Shown: positions 25,574-37,494, counted from the stretch's first letter. The stretch: DNA of 64,000 bases from Granulicella rosea (GCF_900188085.1 NZ_FZOU01000004.1:62001-126000); one strand, 5' to 3'. Program-made: numbers and translations. The notes: generated from the sequence alone by a model not told the origin.

Positions 25574-26328
25574 GGTCGGTTTCCACTTTCTTCGCCGCGG
25601 GGTTGGCGCGTGCGATCGGATTGAAGGCCGGAGCGGAGAGTAAGTCCCCGGCTGGTTGGCCTGGGCGCGTCCCACTCTCCGGGATGCGGCGTGATGTCTC
25701 CCTCGGCCTCGCAGGCAGGGCGTCTTCGGCGCAGGTGGGGGCGTCCGGGCCCGGGCGGCTCGGTGGAGACAGGCGGGAACGGCCGGAGAGCGAGGCTCTC
25801 CTGTCCGCTCCCGCCGTCTCGACTGGGAGACGTGCGGGATCAGTGCCCCCGGCTGCGCAGAAAAATCGCTGTCTGCGAGGCCGCGGGTGCGAGAGAGGCC
25901 GTCAGCCGGGCGCAGGTTGCGCTCGCAGACAGGGTCCGGGCGCAGGGGTTCCACGGCTGCGAGTGCAGGTGGATCGGGAACCACCGTTGGCGTACGCGTG
26001 GCGTAGGCCGCAGGTCTCCCGTCCGGCTGCGGATGCAGTCAGCAGAGCATGCGTCGGGGTCCGCGACTGCACCTTGCAGTCAAGCTTCTCTCAACTCAAA
26101 TTGTCAGAAAACAGGCGAAAGCTTTTGGCGCTTCGGGAACCTCGGCAACCCTTGGGGCGGTCGGCGTTCCCTCAACGCTTCCCAACATTACGAAGCGCAA
26201 AGCGACTGCGCAACTGGCGAAGAAATGGCGAAATCGCTGTGGATTAGAACCTACTCATCCACCGCGCTTTCTGAGAAGCGCGTCAACATTGGCGTTTCGC
26301 GCATCCTCCGCTGTGTAAATCGGGTGCA
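25574..26328. other. 755-base gene-free stretch rich in nested inverted repeats
   Basis: Several frames are open because of the high GC, but none looks like a protein or has a ribosome site. Inverted repeats stand out: CTGTCTGCGAG (25869-25879) with its exact complement at 25922-25932; GTCTCCC (25696) with GGGAGAC (25826); GGCGGGA (25772) with TCCCGCC enclosing GAGAGC/GCTCTC; and GACTGC/GCAGTC (around 26065). On the minus strand this would be a long leader of the response regulator gene, or an independent structured RNA. I do not match it to RNase P, tmRNA, 6S or SRP RNA. Confidence 0.5.
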
Positions 26329-27243
26329 TCACGGCAGGATAAGGCGTCCATTTGCTACAGGAATGGTGCGTCCCGAAACGAACACGTCTGTAACTTCCCA
26401 TTCACGAACGGTCGCGCGGACCTCGATCCGCGACGGACGCTGCATCTCAACGCCCTGCTCGAAGACGACCGTTTCGCCGCTCGGCGCCAGACCGTGCCGG
26501 ACCAGCCAGGAGATCGCGCAGCCGGAGGCCGAACCCGTCGCCGGATCCTCGCCGTTGCCGAACTGCATCCGGCAGTGCCAGTCGGCTTTATCGGATGCCT
26601 TGTCCGCGCGCGTTAGGGTGTAAAAGAATTTTGCGTCCGTGCCTCTCAGATAGGCCTGCGCGGCGCCCTGCGGGATGTGGAGGCGTCCGGCGGCCTCAAG
26701 CGACACGAGAGGCACAATGCAGAACGGCAGCCCCGTGGAGACGGTCTGGATCGGCTTCGTCCGGTCGAGATCGTCGAGCGCCAGCCCCAGCGCCCGCGCG
26801 ACAGCGGCTGGATCGTGCATCATGCCGAAGGTAGGGTCGTTCTGCCGCATCGTCGCGTAGACGCCCCGCTCTCCCGGTGCCGGATGCCGGAATCGCACCG
26901 GGATCGGCCCGACGTTCAGCCGCAGAACGATCTCGTCCGCGCCGGCCAGCGTGGGATGGTTCAGGTAAAGCCAGCTCGCCGTGCCGAGCGTCGGATGCCC
27001 GGCGAAGGGCAGCTCCTCCTCGGTGGTAAAGATGCGCACGCGAACGCTCGTTTGCTCCCCTTCATCCGGCAGGATGAAGGTGGTTTCGGACAGGTTCGTC
27101 TCGCGCGCGATCGCCTGCATCTCGGCCGTCGACAGGCCGCGCGCGTCGGTGAAGATGGCAAGCATGTTGCCTTCGAGCGGGCGCTCGGCGAAGACGCCCA
27201 CCTGGGCGTAGTCCAACAGGCGGTCCTGGCGCAGGGTTGACAT
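26329..27243 (-). CDS. PhzF-family isomerase/epimerase-like protein
   Basis: A 304-residue protein of the PhzF fold, two diaminopimelate-epimerase-like halves. QVGVFAERPLEGNMLAIF opens the first half, with the catalytic Glu expected in NLSETTFILP. FAGHPTLGTASWLY and GNGEDPATGSASGCAISWLV are the two phosphate/anion-binding-like family signatures. Most members outside phenazine clusters have unknown substrates, and no phenazine genes are seen here. The ATG at 27243 follows AGGAG with good spacing. The gene is divergent from the cysteine-rich leader and peroxiredoxin unit. Confidence 0.88.
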   Translation of the reverse strand: MSTLRQDRLLDYAQVGVFAERPLEGNMLAIFTDARGLSTAEMQAIARETNLSETTFILPDEGEQTSVRVRIFTTEEELPFAGHPTLGTASWLYLNHPTLAGADEIVLRLNVGPIPVRFRHPAPGERGVYATMRQNDPTFGMMHDPAAVARALGLALDDLDRTKPIQTVSTGLPFCIVPLVSLEAAGRLHIPQGAAQAYLRGTDAKFFYTLTRADKASDKADWHCRMQFGNGEDPATGSASGCAISWLVRHGLAPSGETVVFEQGVEMQRPSRIEVRATVREWEVTDVFVSGRTIPVANGRLILP

Positions 27244-27300
27244 GGAAAGCTCCTGAGTCGTATTGTTTGAGAACCGCACGACGAGGCAAAACGGCCTCTA

Positions 27301-27316
27301 CGCCAGATTACTGGCG
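27301..27316. promoter_or_regulatory. Palindrome upstream of the cysteine-rich leader peptide
   Basis: CGCCAG and CTGGCG form a perfect 6-bp inverted repeat with a 4-base spacer, 24 bases before the leader ATG. It could be an operator or the first hairpin of the leader RNA. A clear -35/-10 pair is not visible nearby. Confidence 0.4.
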
Positions 27317-27339
27317 GCGGTAAAAGTTTAGGAACTTTT

Positions 27340-27414
27340 ATGACGATGAACTTCACCACCGCCTGTACCTGCTGCCGTTGCTGTCGCAACGAGTGTGCGC
27401 TGGCGTGTGGTTGA
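27340..27414 (+). CDS. Cysteine-rich leader peptide (putative attenuator uORF)
   Basis: A 24-codon frame, from ATG 27340 (with a second in-frame ATG at 27346) to TGA at 27412-27414, preceded by AGGAA five bases upstream. Seven of the last sixteen sense codons are cysteine: positions 27364, 27370, 27373, 27379, 27382, 27394 and 27406, with a CCRCC core. Leader peptides rich in one amino acid, followed by a terminator, are the standard form of transcriptional attenuation. A terminator hairpin with a T run follows at 27452-27486, and the next gene is a peroxiredoxin. tRNA-Cys lies at the other end of the unit. Too short for normal gene finders; function is inferred from layout. Confidence 0.65.
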   Translation: MTMNFTTACTCCRCCRNECALACG

Positions 27415-27418
27415 GCGA

Positions 27419-27443
27419 TTCGAAGTAAGACGAAGTCTTCGAA
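27419..27443 (+). promoter_or_regulatory. Hairpin between leader peptide and terminator (possible antiterminator part)
   Basis: TTCGAAG (27419-27425) pairs with CTTCGAA (27437-27443). It lies directly between the leader stop and the terminator, where a competing structure would be needed. Folding has not been computed. Confidence 0.4.
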
Positions 27444-27451
27444 ACTCTTAG

Positions 27452-27486
27452 AAACCCACCTAGGCGCGACTGCCGGGTGGGTTTTT
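27452..27486 (+). terminator. Intrinsic terminator (attenuator) ahead of the peroxiredoxin gene
   Basis: AAACCCACC (27452-27460) pairs with GGTGGGTTT (27476-27484), with a small inner GGC/GCC stem, and the T run extends to 27486. It is 85 bases before the peroxiredoxin ATG, so it sits in the leader rather than at a gene end: the divergent PhzF gene starts upstream, and no larger gene ends here. Confidence 0.75.
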
Positions 27487-27570
27487 GCTTGGGCCCTTAC
27501 AAACGCTGCGTCAGACTGCCAACTCAAACGAACGCCGGGGATGAGCCCCGACAGACAGAAAGAGAAGATC

Positions 27571-28227
27571 ATGTCACTCCGCATCAACGATATCGCTCCC
27601 GACTTCACCGCAGAGACCACCCAGGGCACGATCAACTTTCACGAGTGGATTGGCGACAGCTACGCCGTGCTCTTCTCGCACCCTAAGGACTTTACCCCGG
27701 TCTGCACGACCGAACTGGGCGCGGTCGCGACGCTCGAGCAGCAGTTCGCCGCGCGCGGCGTCAAGGTCATCGGCCTCTCGGTCGACAAGGTGAGCGACCA
27801 CAGCAAGTGGGAGCAGGACATCAAGGACGTCAGCGGCGCGACGGTCAACTTCCCCATCATCGGCGACTTCGACCTGAAGGTCGCGAAGCTGTACGACATG
27901 CTGGCCGCCGACGACAGCGATAGCTGCGAGGGCCGCACGCCGGCCAACAACGCGCCCGTCCGCACCGTCTTTGTCGTAGGCCCGGACAAGCGCATCAAGC
28001 TGACGCTGGCCTATCCGATGACCACCGGCCGCAACTTCGACGAGATCATCCGCGTGCTCGACTCGATCCAGTTGACCGCGAAGCACAAGGTCGCGACGCC
28101 GGCGAACTGGCAGCAGGGCGGAGACGTCATCATCACCGCGGCGGTTTCGAACGACGACGCAGCGAAGATCTTCCCCGGTTACAAGACGGTGAAGCCCTAC
28201 CTGCGTACGACGGCGCAGCCCAAGTAA
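27571..28227 (+). CDS. Peroxiredoxin, 1-Cys (Prx6-like) type
   Basis: A 218-residue thiol peroxidase. HPKDFTPVCTTELGA contains the peroxidatic Cys in the PVCTTE motif. The long C-terminal part (NNAPVRTVFVVGPDKRIKL, TGRNFDEIIRVLDSIQ, then VATPANWQQGGDVII) is the extended dimer arm of the Prx6 group; the length fits (218-224). It reduces peroxides in the cytoplasm, needing a thiol donor. The start ATG at 27571 is preceded by GAGAAG. The upstream region holds the cysteine-rich leader peptide and terminator, so expression is probably attenuated; a small GGGG/CCCC hairpin also lies just upstream of the start. Confidence 0.92.
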   Translation: MSLRINDIAPDFTAETTQGTINFHEWIGDSYAVLFSHPKDFTPVCTTELGAVATLEQQFAARGVKVIGLSVDKVSDHSKWEQDIKDVSGATVNFPIIGDFDLKVAKLYDMLAADDSDSCEGRTPANNAPVRTVFVVGPDKRIKLTLAYPMTTGRNFDEIIRVLDSIQLTAKHKVATPANWQQGGDVIITAAVSNDDAAKIFPGYKTVKPYLRTTAQPK

Positions 28228-28302
28228 GCGTCGGCAACCGGTAGACGGACGATACGTTATAGAATCGAATCCGCCGGGCTTGTGAATGCCGGCGGACAAT
28301 GA

Positions 28303-28378
28303 GCACCGATGGCGAAGTGGCTAACGCGCTGGTCTGCAAAACCAGTATTCATGGGTTCAAATCCCATTCGGTGCTCCA
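28303..28378 (+). tRNA. tRNA-Cys (GCA)
   Basis: A 76-base cloverleaf. Acceptor GCACCGA pairs with TCGGTGC, discriminator T, encoded CCA. The D arm is GCG..CGC, the anticodon stem CTGGT/ACCAG carries loop CTGCAAA with anticodon GCA, and the T arm is ATGGG/CCCAT with TTCAAAT. It lies 75 bases after the peroxiredoxin stop in the same orientation and could be co-transcribed with it. Confidence 0.95.
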
Positions 28379-28401
28379 AAATCTTATGCCGCAGAAATTG
28401 A

Positions 28402-28698
28402 GGCGGACCAGCGTCAGTTGGAACTGAAGAGCAGATTCGTAGTTATGCGACCTACCTCGAAGCGATTTATGGTCCAGCCTTCGAAGTAGTTCGCGTGGTA
28501 AGCGCCGACAAGCTTCCATATCACTGGCAGATTAGAATTCTCGTCGAACCGATCGAAATCGTGAAGACTATTGATCTAACGTCTCACGACATTCTCGCAA
28601 TGAACGGGGTCCGCGACAGAGAAAAGTTGAGCTGTTTGCGCGGCAAATTTGGTCCCGACAAAGCTGCGCGACTCACGCCTAGCACCCACTCTGCTTAG
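28402..28698 (+). other. Low-GC reading-frame remnant after tRNA-Cys
   Basis: A frame without an early start codon reads GTEEQIRSYATYLEAIYGP and then LPYHWQIRILVEPIEIVKT, up to a TAG at 28696-28698. A GTG at 28495 would give 67 residues. Codon use and GC differ from the neighbours and no family is recognised. A gene fragment next to a tRNA is a common trace of past integration, but no attachment repeat is visible. The rest of 28379-28702 holds nothing I recognise. Confidence 0.3.
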
Positions 28699-28702
28699 AT
28701 TT

Positions 28703-29314
28703 CTACTGCCCTCTTGCATCCATGCGAACACGCCCGCTTCCAGGCTGGCACAGGATCGTGGAAAGCTCGATCCGCGCTCGCAGCAGGCGCGACTTCGTCG
28801 CCGACAGCGACAGTCCCGCCATCGCCGCGACCTCCGAGATCGTCAGGTCGTCGGACTGGCGCAGTTCCGTCACGCCGCGCAGCGTACGCGGCAGATGGCG
28901 GATCGCCTGCTTCAGATGGACATAGCGCTGCCGCTCCGCCAGGCTTCTCTCCGGATCGGGCAGAGGGCAGACCGGCTCGATGAAGCGGGGTGTATCGTCG
29001 GCCTGCAGCTCGTCGAGCGACTGCATGGGGTGCGCGACGCGTTTACGCAGCGACATCAGCGCCGCATTGATCGCGATCCGTGTCAGCCAGGTGGAGAACT
29101 TCGCGCGCCCATCGAAGCCGCCCAGGTGCAGATATACCTTCAGCAGCGTCTCCTGCAGCGCATCCTCCGCGTCTTCGCGATTCTTCAGAATGCGGTTGAT
29201 GACGAAGAAAGCCATGCCCCGGTAGCGGTCGCAGAGCTCCACATACGCCTGTTCCACCCCAGCCTGCGCCAGAGCAACGAGTTCGACATCCGTCTGTACA
29301 ATTCGCTGGGCCAT
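28703..29314 (-). CDS. ECF-type RNA polymerase sigma factor
   Basis: A 203-residue sigma factor with region 2 (AYVELCDRYRGMAFFVINRILKN, EDAEDALQETLLKVYLHL, FDGRAKFSTWLTRIAINAAL) and region 4 (LPRTLRGVTELRQSDDLTISEVAAMAGLSLSATKSRLLRAR). Regions 1.1 and 3 are missing, as in extracytoplasmic-function sigma factors. ATG at 29314 has AAAGGAG upstream; the extra 18 codons of the open frame are not expected in the family. No anti-sigma gene is adjacent. The gene is divergent from metH. Confidence 0.9.
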   Translation of the reverse strand: MAQRIVQTDVELVALAQAGVEQAYVELCDRYRGMAFFVINRILKNREDAEDALQETLLKVYLHLGGFDGRAKFSTWLTRIAINAALMSLRKRVAHPMQSLDELQADDTPRFIEPVCPLPDPERSLAERQRYVHLKQAIRHLPRTLRGVTELRQSDDLTISEVAAMAGLSLSATKSRLLRARIELSTILCQPGSGRVRMDARGQ

Positions 29315-29528
29315 GGAAGCTCCTTTGTGTCGCTGAAGTCGTCTTTCCTGCAGCTGCCGGGACGCCATCGGCGGCGCGTCCGACGCCGCTCCAACAATTT
29401 CGTCTATGGCGTTATCGAAACCTTATCTCCCGGCATCGTGCCCCGGAAACCCCATCCGGGCTGAAAGCGTATACCTCTTTCGAGTGGGGCGCCCGGCCGC
29501 GCCGGGGATCCCTTTGCAGCCACCTCGC

Positions 29529-29534
29529 TATAAT
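29529..29534 (+). promoter_or_regulatory. Possible -10 element of the methionine synthase genes
   Basis: A perfect TATAAT lies 81 bases before the first metH gene. No good -35 hexamer is found at the right distance. Cobalamin and SAM riboswitch motifs are not seen between 29315 and 29614. Confidence 0.4.
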
Positions 29535-29614
29535 CGAAAGATGTGCCCCGGCCCCGTCGCCCGCCACGCCGCACCCATCTGCGACCTTGCCGCATGCCGC
29601 ACATCGAAAGAGAT

Positions 29615-30699
29615 ATGACCGACGCCGTACAGCATCCGCTCTCGAAGATCCTCGAAGACCGCATCGCCATCATCGACGGCGCCATGGGCACAACCATCCG
29701 CACCTACGGCATGGCCGAGGCGGACATCCGTGGCGAGCGCTTCGCCAACGCCGACAAAGATCTGCTGAACAATGGCGACCTCTTCTCGCTCACCCAGCCG
29801 AAGATGATCATGGACATCCATCGCCGCTTCCTCGAGGCCGGCGCGGACATCCTCGAGACCAACACCTTCGGCGCGACCAGCATCACGCAGAGCGAGTTCT
29901 TCGTCGACGACCCGCGCGAGCATGGCGGCCGCAAAGACCCGGAGTTCTATCAGAAGATCGTCGAAGACGCCTCGCTGAACCAACTCGCCTGGGACATCAA
30001 CTACACCTCCGCGCAGCAGTGCCGCCAGTGGGCCGACCGCGTGTCGAACGAGACCGGCCGGCAGCGCTTCGTCGCCGGGGCCATCGGCCCGTTGACGGTC
30101 TCGCTTTCAAACTCGCCCGACGCGGACGACGCAGGCTTTCGCGTCGTGACCTTCGACCAGGTGAAGGACGCTTATATCCACCAGATTCGTGCGCTGATCG
30201 CCGGCGGGTCGGACCTGCTTCTGGTCGAGACGATCTTCGATTCGCTCAACGCCAAGGCCGCGCTGGTCGCGATTCGAGAGGTCTTCGACGCGGATAAGGT
30301 CACACTGCCGATCATGATCTCGGCAGCCGTCGGTCGCGGCGGCGAGACGCTCATCTCCGCCCAGACGACCGAGGCCTTCTGGAACGCCGTGAAGCATGTG
30401 AAGCCGCTCTCGATCGGCCTCAACTGCTCGCTCGGGCCGGACCTGATGTACCCGTTCCTCAGCGAACTTTCGGAGAAGGCCGACGTCGCCATCTCCGCCT
30501 ATCCCAATGCGGGCCTGCCCAATCCGCTGTCCGAGACCGGCTTCGATCTCGGCCCGCCCGACATGGCTCGCTATCTCGGCGGCTTCGCAAAGGACGGCCT
30601 CATCAACATCGCCGGCGGCTGCTGCGGCAACACGCCCGAACACATCGCCGCCATTGCGAAGGCGCTCGAAGGCAAGGCGCCGCGAAAGATTGTCACCAA

Positions 30700-30703
<4 letters not shown>
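29615..30703 (+). CDS. Methionine synthase, homocysteine-binding subunit (MetH N-terminal half)
   Basis: A 362-residue homocysteine S-methyltransferase domain. [21 protein letters not shown] is the typical start; the three zinc-binding cysteines are the one in GLNCSLGP and the pair in [10 protein letters not shown]. In E. coli this domain is the first module of the single MetH polypeptide; here it is a separate gene. The second gene overlaps its stop (ATGA), so both are translated together. ATG at 29615 follows AAAGAGA. The product binds and activates homocysteine for methyl transfer from methylcobalamin. Confidence 0.9.
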
Positions 30704-33402
<2,699 letters not shown>

Positions 33403-33443
33403 GGTTTTCGGTGGATTTATGGGGCTTCAGCCCTGGGCACTCC
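33403..33443. repeat. Family B repeat after metH
   Basis: GTTTTCGGTGGATTTATGGG and CTTCAGCCCTGGG, a diverged copy of the family seen at 201 and 16505, right behind the metH stop codon. Confidence 0.6.
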
Positions 33444-33576
33444 TTGTGACAGGGCATAAGTTCGCCGTCAGCGGCGTCAACGCCTTCGGATGACGCCTTT
33501 CCCCACACGGCCACGGCATGGATTTCGGCCGCACGGAAAATGTGCGTCGCCGTTGGCCGCCGCACATCCAAAGCCT

Positions 33577-34083
33577 ATGCCTCTCGAACAGACCACCCTA
33601 TCGACCACGGAGGCGGGCATGCTGACTGCCGCCATCGGAACCTGGAAGCTCGTCACCGGCCGCGCCGACAAGCTCTTCGCCGGCGCCAGCGAAGAGCGGC
33701 TCTACACCGAACTCGCGCCCGGCAAGAATCGCCTCATCTATCTATGGGGACACCTCACCGCCGTCCACGACCGCATGCTGCCTTTGCTCGGCCTCGGTCC
33801 GCGCCTGCATCCGGAGCTGGACGCCATCTTTCTGACCGCGCCCGATAAGACCGTCGCCGAGCTCCCTTCCACCGCCGACCTGACCTCCGCCTGGGCGGGC
33901 GTGAACGCCGCGCTGCTCGCCGGCTTCGACAGCCTCACCCCGGCCCAGTGGCTGGAGCGCCACGCCGACGTCTCGCCGGAGGATTTCGCCCGCGAGCCGC
34001 ACCGCAACCGCCTGGCCATCCTGCTCAACCGCACGAACCACACCTCCTTCCACCTCGGGCAGGCAGTTCTGGCCCCTAAGTAG
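33577..34083 (+). CDS. DinB-like four-helix-bundle protein
   Basis: A 168-residue protein. An N-terminal helix precedes LYTELAPGKNRLIYLWGHLTAVHDRM, with a His in the position of the metal-binding His of DinB/YfiT proteins; LNRTNHTSFHLGQAVL near the end carries the other two histidines. DinB-superfamily proteins bind metals and often act as thiol-dependent transferases, but the substrate is unknown. ATG at 33577 is the start that gives the family's N-terminus. It stands alone, 175 bases after metH. Confidence 0.75.
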   Translation: MPLEQTTLSTTEAGMLTAAIGTWKLVTGRADKLFAGASEERLYTELAPGKNRLIYLWGHLTAVHDRMLPLLGLGPRLHPELDAIFLTAPDKTVAELPSTADLTSAWAGVNAALLAGFDSLTPAQWLERHADVSPEDFAREPHRNRLAILLNRTNHTSFHLGQAVLAPK

Positions 34084-34097
34084 ACGCAAACAGGAAG

Positions 34098-34271
34098 GTC
34101 AACCTCTTCGACGCATCCGGCAGGGCGTTCTGTGCGAGTGCCCTGCTCGACCCCGGCGTGGAATTCGTTCTCGCCATTGGCCGCGCGCTCCTCGACCGGC
34201 AGCACCCCAAGCTGCGCGCACTCGTCCATCAGGATCTGTTCGAGTACGACGGCGTAGCCGCGCACCGCTAG
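34098..34271 (+). other. Possible gene remnant
   Basis: A frame without a start codon reads VNLFDASGRAFCASALLDPG, then VEFVLAIGRALLDRQHPKLR, to a TAG at 34269-34271. It is protein-like in composition but I cannot name a family. The rest of the 302 bases between the DinB-like gene and zwf holds only the zwf ribosome site. Confidence 0.25.
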
Positions 34272-34385
34272 ACCCGGCGATCTCGACCCGCATCCGCCAA
34301 ATTGGCTAGCCTCGCAACACACTTCAGATAGACTCTTTGAGCGTAGCCCTGCATCAAATCGATAGATGCGCGAAGGAGTTCGAAC

Positions 34386-35753
34386 GTGGATAAAGTGAAA
34401 TCGGATGCACTGGTGTTCTTCGGAGCCACCGGCGACCTGGCCTACAAACAGATCTTCCCCTCCCTGCAACGCCTCGCCAAACGCGATCTGCTGAACATAC
34501 CGGTTATCGGCGTCGCGAAGTCCGGCTGGACCCTCGACGACCTGAAGGCCCGCGCGCGCAAGAGCGTCGAAGAGCATGGCGGCCTGGACCCTGTCGGCTT
34601 CGAGAAGCTGATGAACGTCCTGCAGTATGTGGACGGCGACTACGCCGCGCCGGAGACCTTTCAGCAACTCAGCGAAAAGCTGGCGGGCGCGAAGCACCCC
34701 ATCCACTACCTCGCCATTCCGCCCAGCCTCTTCGGCCGCGTCATGGAGCAACTGAAGCAGGCCGGTCTGTCCGAGGGCGCGCGCGTGTTGGTCGAAAAGC
34801 CCTTCGGCCGCGATTACGACTCCGCCGTCGCGCTCGACGAGATCGTCAAGAGCACCTTCTCCGAGGCCGACGTCTTCCGCATCGACCACTACCTCGGCAA
34901 GAACGCCGTGCAGAATATCCTTTACTTCCGCTTCGCCAACTCTTTTCTCGAGCCGATCTGGAACCGCCAGTACATCGAGTCGGTCGAGATCACGATGGCC
35001 GAGAAGTTCGGCGTGCAGGGCCGCGGATCGTTCTACGACGCCGTCGGCGCGGTCCGCGACGTCGTCCAGAACCACATCATGCAACTGCTCAGCAACATCG
35101 CCATGGAGCCGCCGCCGGGCATCGAGATGGAGCTGGTCCGCGACGAGCGCGTGAAGGTGCTGCGCAGCATCCAGCCCATCAAACCCGAGGATGTGATCTT
35201 CGGCCAGTTCGAGGGCTACCTGGACGAGCCCGGCGTCGCTGCGGGTTCGAAGGTCGAGACCTTCGTCGCGCTGCGCCTCTATATCAACTCCTGGCGCTGG
35301 AAGGGCGTGCCATTCCTCATCCGCGCCGGCAAGTCGCTCGAGACCACCACGACGCAGATCGTCGCCAAGATGTGCGAGGCTCCGGCCATCTTCTCCGACC
35401 AGATTCCGCCACAGAACTACATCCGCTTTCAGGTCAGCCCGGAGATGAAGATCGCCCTGGGCGCGTCCGAGAAGAACTTCGGATCCGGCTGGAACGGTCA
35501 CCCGGTGGAGCTGCTCGCCGCCACCCTGCCCGGCGCCGACGACACCCTGCCCTACGAGGAGCTCTTCGAAGACGCCATGATCGGCAACCAGCGGCGCTTC
35601 GCCCGTCAGGACTACGTGGAAGCGTCCTGGCAACTGCTCGCCCCGATCCTGAACGGCTCCGTGCCCGTTCACCCCTATAAGCCGGGAAGCGGTGGGCCGG
35701 AGGAGGCGAAAGTGCTCGCCGGGGACGTCGGCGGATGGTCGCATCTGGGATAG
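34386..35753 (+). CDS. zwf: Glucose-6-phosphate dehydrogenase
   Basis: A 455-residue enzyme of the oxidative pentose phosphate pathway, making 6-phosphogluconolactone and [22 protein letters not shown] is the dinucleotide-binding start; [22 protein letters not shown] is the substrate-binding signature with the catalytic His; [17 protein letters not shown] is in the C-terminal domain. The GTG start at 34386 has AAGGAG ten bases ahead. No pgl or gnd gene is adjacent. About 225 gene-free bases separate it from ahcY. Confidence 0.94.
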   Translation: MDKVKSDALVFFGATGDLAYKQIFPSLQRLAKRDLLNIPVIGVAKSGWTLDDLKARARKSVEEHGGLDPVGFEKLMNVLQYVDGDYAAPETFQQLSEKLAGAKHPIHYLAIPPSLFGRVMEQLKQAGLSEGARVLVEKPFGRDYDSAVALDEIVKSTFSEADVFRIDHYLGKNAVQNILYFRFANSFLEPIWNRQYIESVEITMAEKFGVQGRGSFYDAVGAVRDVVQNHIMQLLSNIAMEPPPGIEMELVRDERVKVLRSIQPIKPEDVIFGQFEGYLDEPGVAAGSKVETFVALRLYINSWRWKGVPFLIRAGKSLETTTTQIVAKMCEAPAIFSDQIPPQNYIRFQVSPEMKIALGASEKNFGSGWNGHPVELLAATLPGADDTLPYEELFEDAMIGNQRRFARQDYVEASWQLLAPILNGSVPVHPYKPGSGGPEEAKVLAGDVGGWSHLG

Positions 35754-35977
35754 AAGTCGAACGCCAGCCAGGATCGCAGTTTCGACCGGAGCGCAGCGCA
35801 GTGGAGATCACCGCACTGCGCTCTTGTCGTCGCCGGCTCGGTTCAAGACCTCTATTCCACCAACAAGCTACTCTCGCGGATTTCGCAGCACCACCCAAAC
35901 GCCACACAAAGCGTCCAATCCCCAGCCCAGAATGATATTCTTGGACCGTTTACTGATGAAGCAATGAGGAGTTTCGA

Positions 35978-37435
35978 ATGAGCACAGCAGCAGTTGAAAC
36001 AGCGATTCCCGCCGGGATCGCAGCCGAGTATAAGGTTGCCGACATCTCCCTCGCGGCCTTTGGACGCAAGGAGATCGATATCGCCGAGCAGGAGATGCCC
36101 GGCCTGATGTCCATCCGGCGCAAGTACGCCGCAGGCAAGCCGCTGCAGGGCGTGCGCGTCACCGGTTCGCTGCACATGACGATCCAGACCGCCGTGCTCA
36201 TCGAGACCATGGTCGACCTCGGCGCCGATGTGCGCTGGGCGAGCTGTAATATCTTCTCCACCCAGGACCACGCCGCCGCCGCCATCGCCGCCGCTGGCGT
36301 TCCGGTCTTCGCCTGGAAAGGCGAGACCCTCGAAGAGTTCTGGTGGTGCACGAACCAGGCGCTCGCCTTCCCCGACGGCAAAGGCGGCTTGCTCGGCCCC
36401 GAACTCGTCATCGACGACGGCGGCGACGTTACCCTGCTGATCCACAAGGGCGTCGAGATGGAGAAGGGCGATGGCTGGGTCAACTCCGCATCCGGCTCGC
36501 TCGAAGAGTCGGTCATCAAGAAGCTCCTGAAGGACGTTCACGCCGAATACCCGACGCGCTGGACCGATGTCGCGGCCAAGTGGCGCGGCGTCTCGGAAGA
36601 GACCACCACCGGCGTGCACCGGCTCTACAAGATGGCCGAGAAGGGCACGCTGCTCGTACCCGCCATCAACGTCAACGACTCCGTCACCAAGTCGAAGTTC
36701 GACAACCTCTACGGCTGCCGGGAGTCGCTGGTCGACGGCATCAAGCGCGCGACCGACGTCATGATCGCGGGCAAGGTTGCGGTCGTCTGCGGCTTCGGCG
36801 ATGTGGGCAAGGGCTCCGCGGCGTCGCTGCGCGGGCTGGGCGCACGCGTCATCGTCACCGAGATCGACCCCATCAACGCGCTGCAGGCGGCCATCGAAGG
36901 CTACGAGGTCACCACCATCGAAGAGACGCTCGGACGCGGCGATATCTACGTCACCTGCACCGGGAACGTCGACATCATCACGCTGGAGCACATGAAGCTG
37001 ATGAAGGATCAGGCCATCGTCTGCAACATCGGCCACTTCGACAACGAGATCCAGATGGAGCCGTTGAACGCCGACAAGACGGTCTCCCGCCTGAATATCA
37101 AGCCGCAGGTCGACAAGTACACCTTCGATACCGGCAACAGCATCTTCATCCTCGCCGAAGGCCGCCTGGTGAACCTGGGCTGCGCCACCGGCCACCCCAG
37201 CTTCGTGATGTCGGCCAGCTTCGCCAACCAGACGCTGGCGCAGCTCGACCTCTGGGCCAACAAGGACGTCTACAAGGTTGGGATCTACATCCTGCCCAAG
37301 AAGCTGGATGAAGAGGTCGCCCGCCTGCACCTGGAGAAGATCGGGGTCAAGCTGACCACGCTCTCGGAGAAGCAGGCTGGTTACCTGAACGTGCCGGTCG
37401 AGGGTCCGTACAAGGCTGACCACTACCGCTACTAA
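35978..37435 (+). CDS. ahcY: S-adenosyl-L-homocysteine hydrolase
   Basis: A 485-residue enzyme that splits S-adenosylhomocysteine into adenosine and homocysteine, removing the inhibitor of methyltransferases. It has the NAD-binding motif [20 protein letters not shown], the active-site lysine/aspartate region around SVTKSKFDN, and the C-terminal KADHYRY that reaches into the neighbouring subunit. The start follows GAGGAG. A strong terminator follows at 37444-37485. Its product homocysteine is the substrate of the split methionine synthase 3 kb upstream. Confidence 0.96.
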   Translation: MSTAAVETAIPAGIAAEYKVADISLAAFGRKEIDIAEQEMPGLMSIRRKYAAGKPLQGVRVTGSLHMTIQTAVLIETMVDLGADVRWASCNIFSTQDHAAAAIAAAGVPVFAWKGETLEEFWWCTNQALAFPDGKGGLLGPELVIDDGGDVTLLIHKGVEMEKGDGWVNSASGSLEESVIKKLLKDVHAEYPTRWTDVAAKWRGVSEETTTGVHRLYKMAEKGTLLVPAINVNDSVTKSKFDNLYGCRESLVDGIKRATDVMIAGKVAVVCGFGDVGKGSAASLRGLGARVIVTEIDPINALQAAIEGYEVTTIEETLGRGDIYVTCTGNVDIITLEHMKLMKDQAIVCNIGHFDNEIQMEPLNADKTVSRLNIKPQVDKYTFDTGNSIFILAEGRLVNLGCATGHPSFVMSASFANQTLAQLDLWANKDVYKVGIYILPKKLDEEVARLHLEKIGVKLTTLSEKQAGYLNVPVEGPYKADHYRY

Positions 37436-37443
37436 ACCGCCAG

Positions 37444-37485
37444 ACGGCAACGCCCCGGCCGATGGCTGGGGCGTTGCCGTTTGTG
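37444..37485 (+). terminator. Terminator of ahcY
   Basis: ACGGCAACGCCCC (37444-37456) pairs with GGGGCGTTGCCGT (37468-37480), 13 bp, followed by TTGTG. Confidence 0.8.
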
Positions 37486-37494
37486 GGGAGTTCC

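Noticed and set aside
25574..26328. RNase P RNA, tmRNA, 6S or SRP RNA in the structured gene-free stretch
   Set aside because: I looked for their conserved segments (for example the GAGGAAAGTCC-like part of RNase P, the tmRNA ends) and did not find them.
25691..26623. A long plus-strand frame across the gene-free stretch and the PhzF gene
   Set aside because: It has Arg/Pro/Ser-rich composition and no ribosome site, and it overlaps a clear gene on the other strand.
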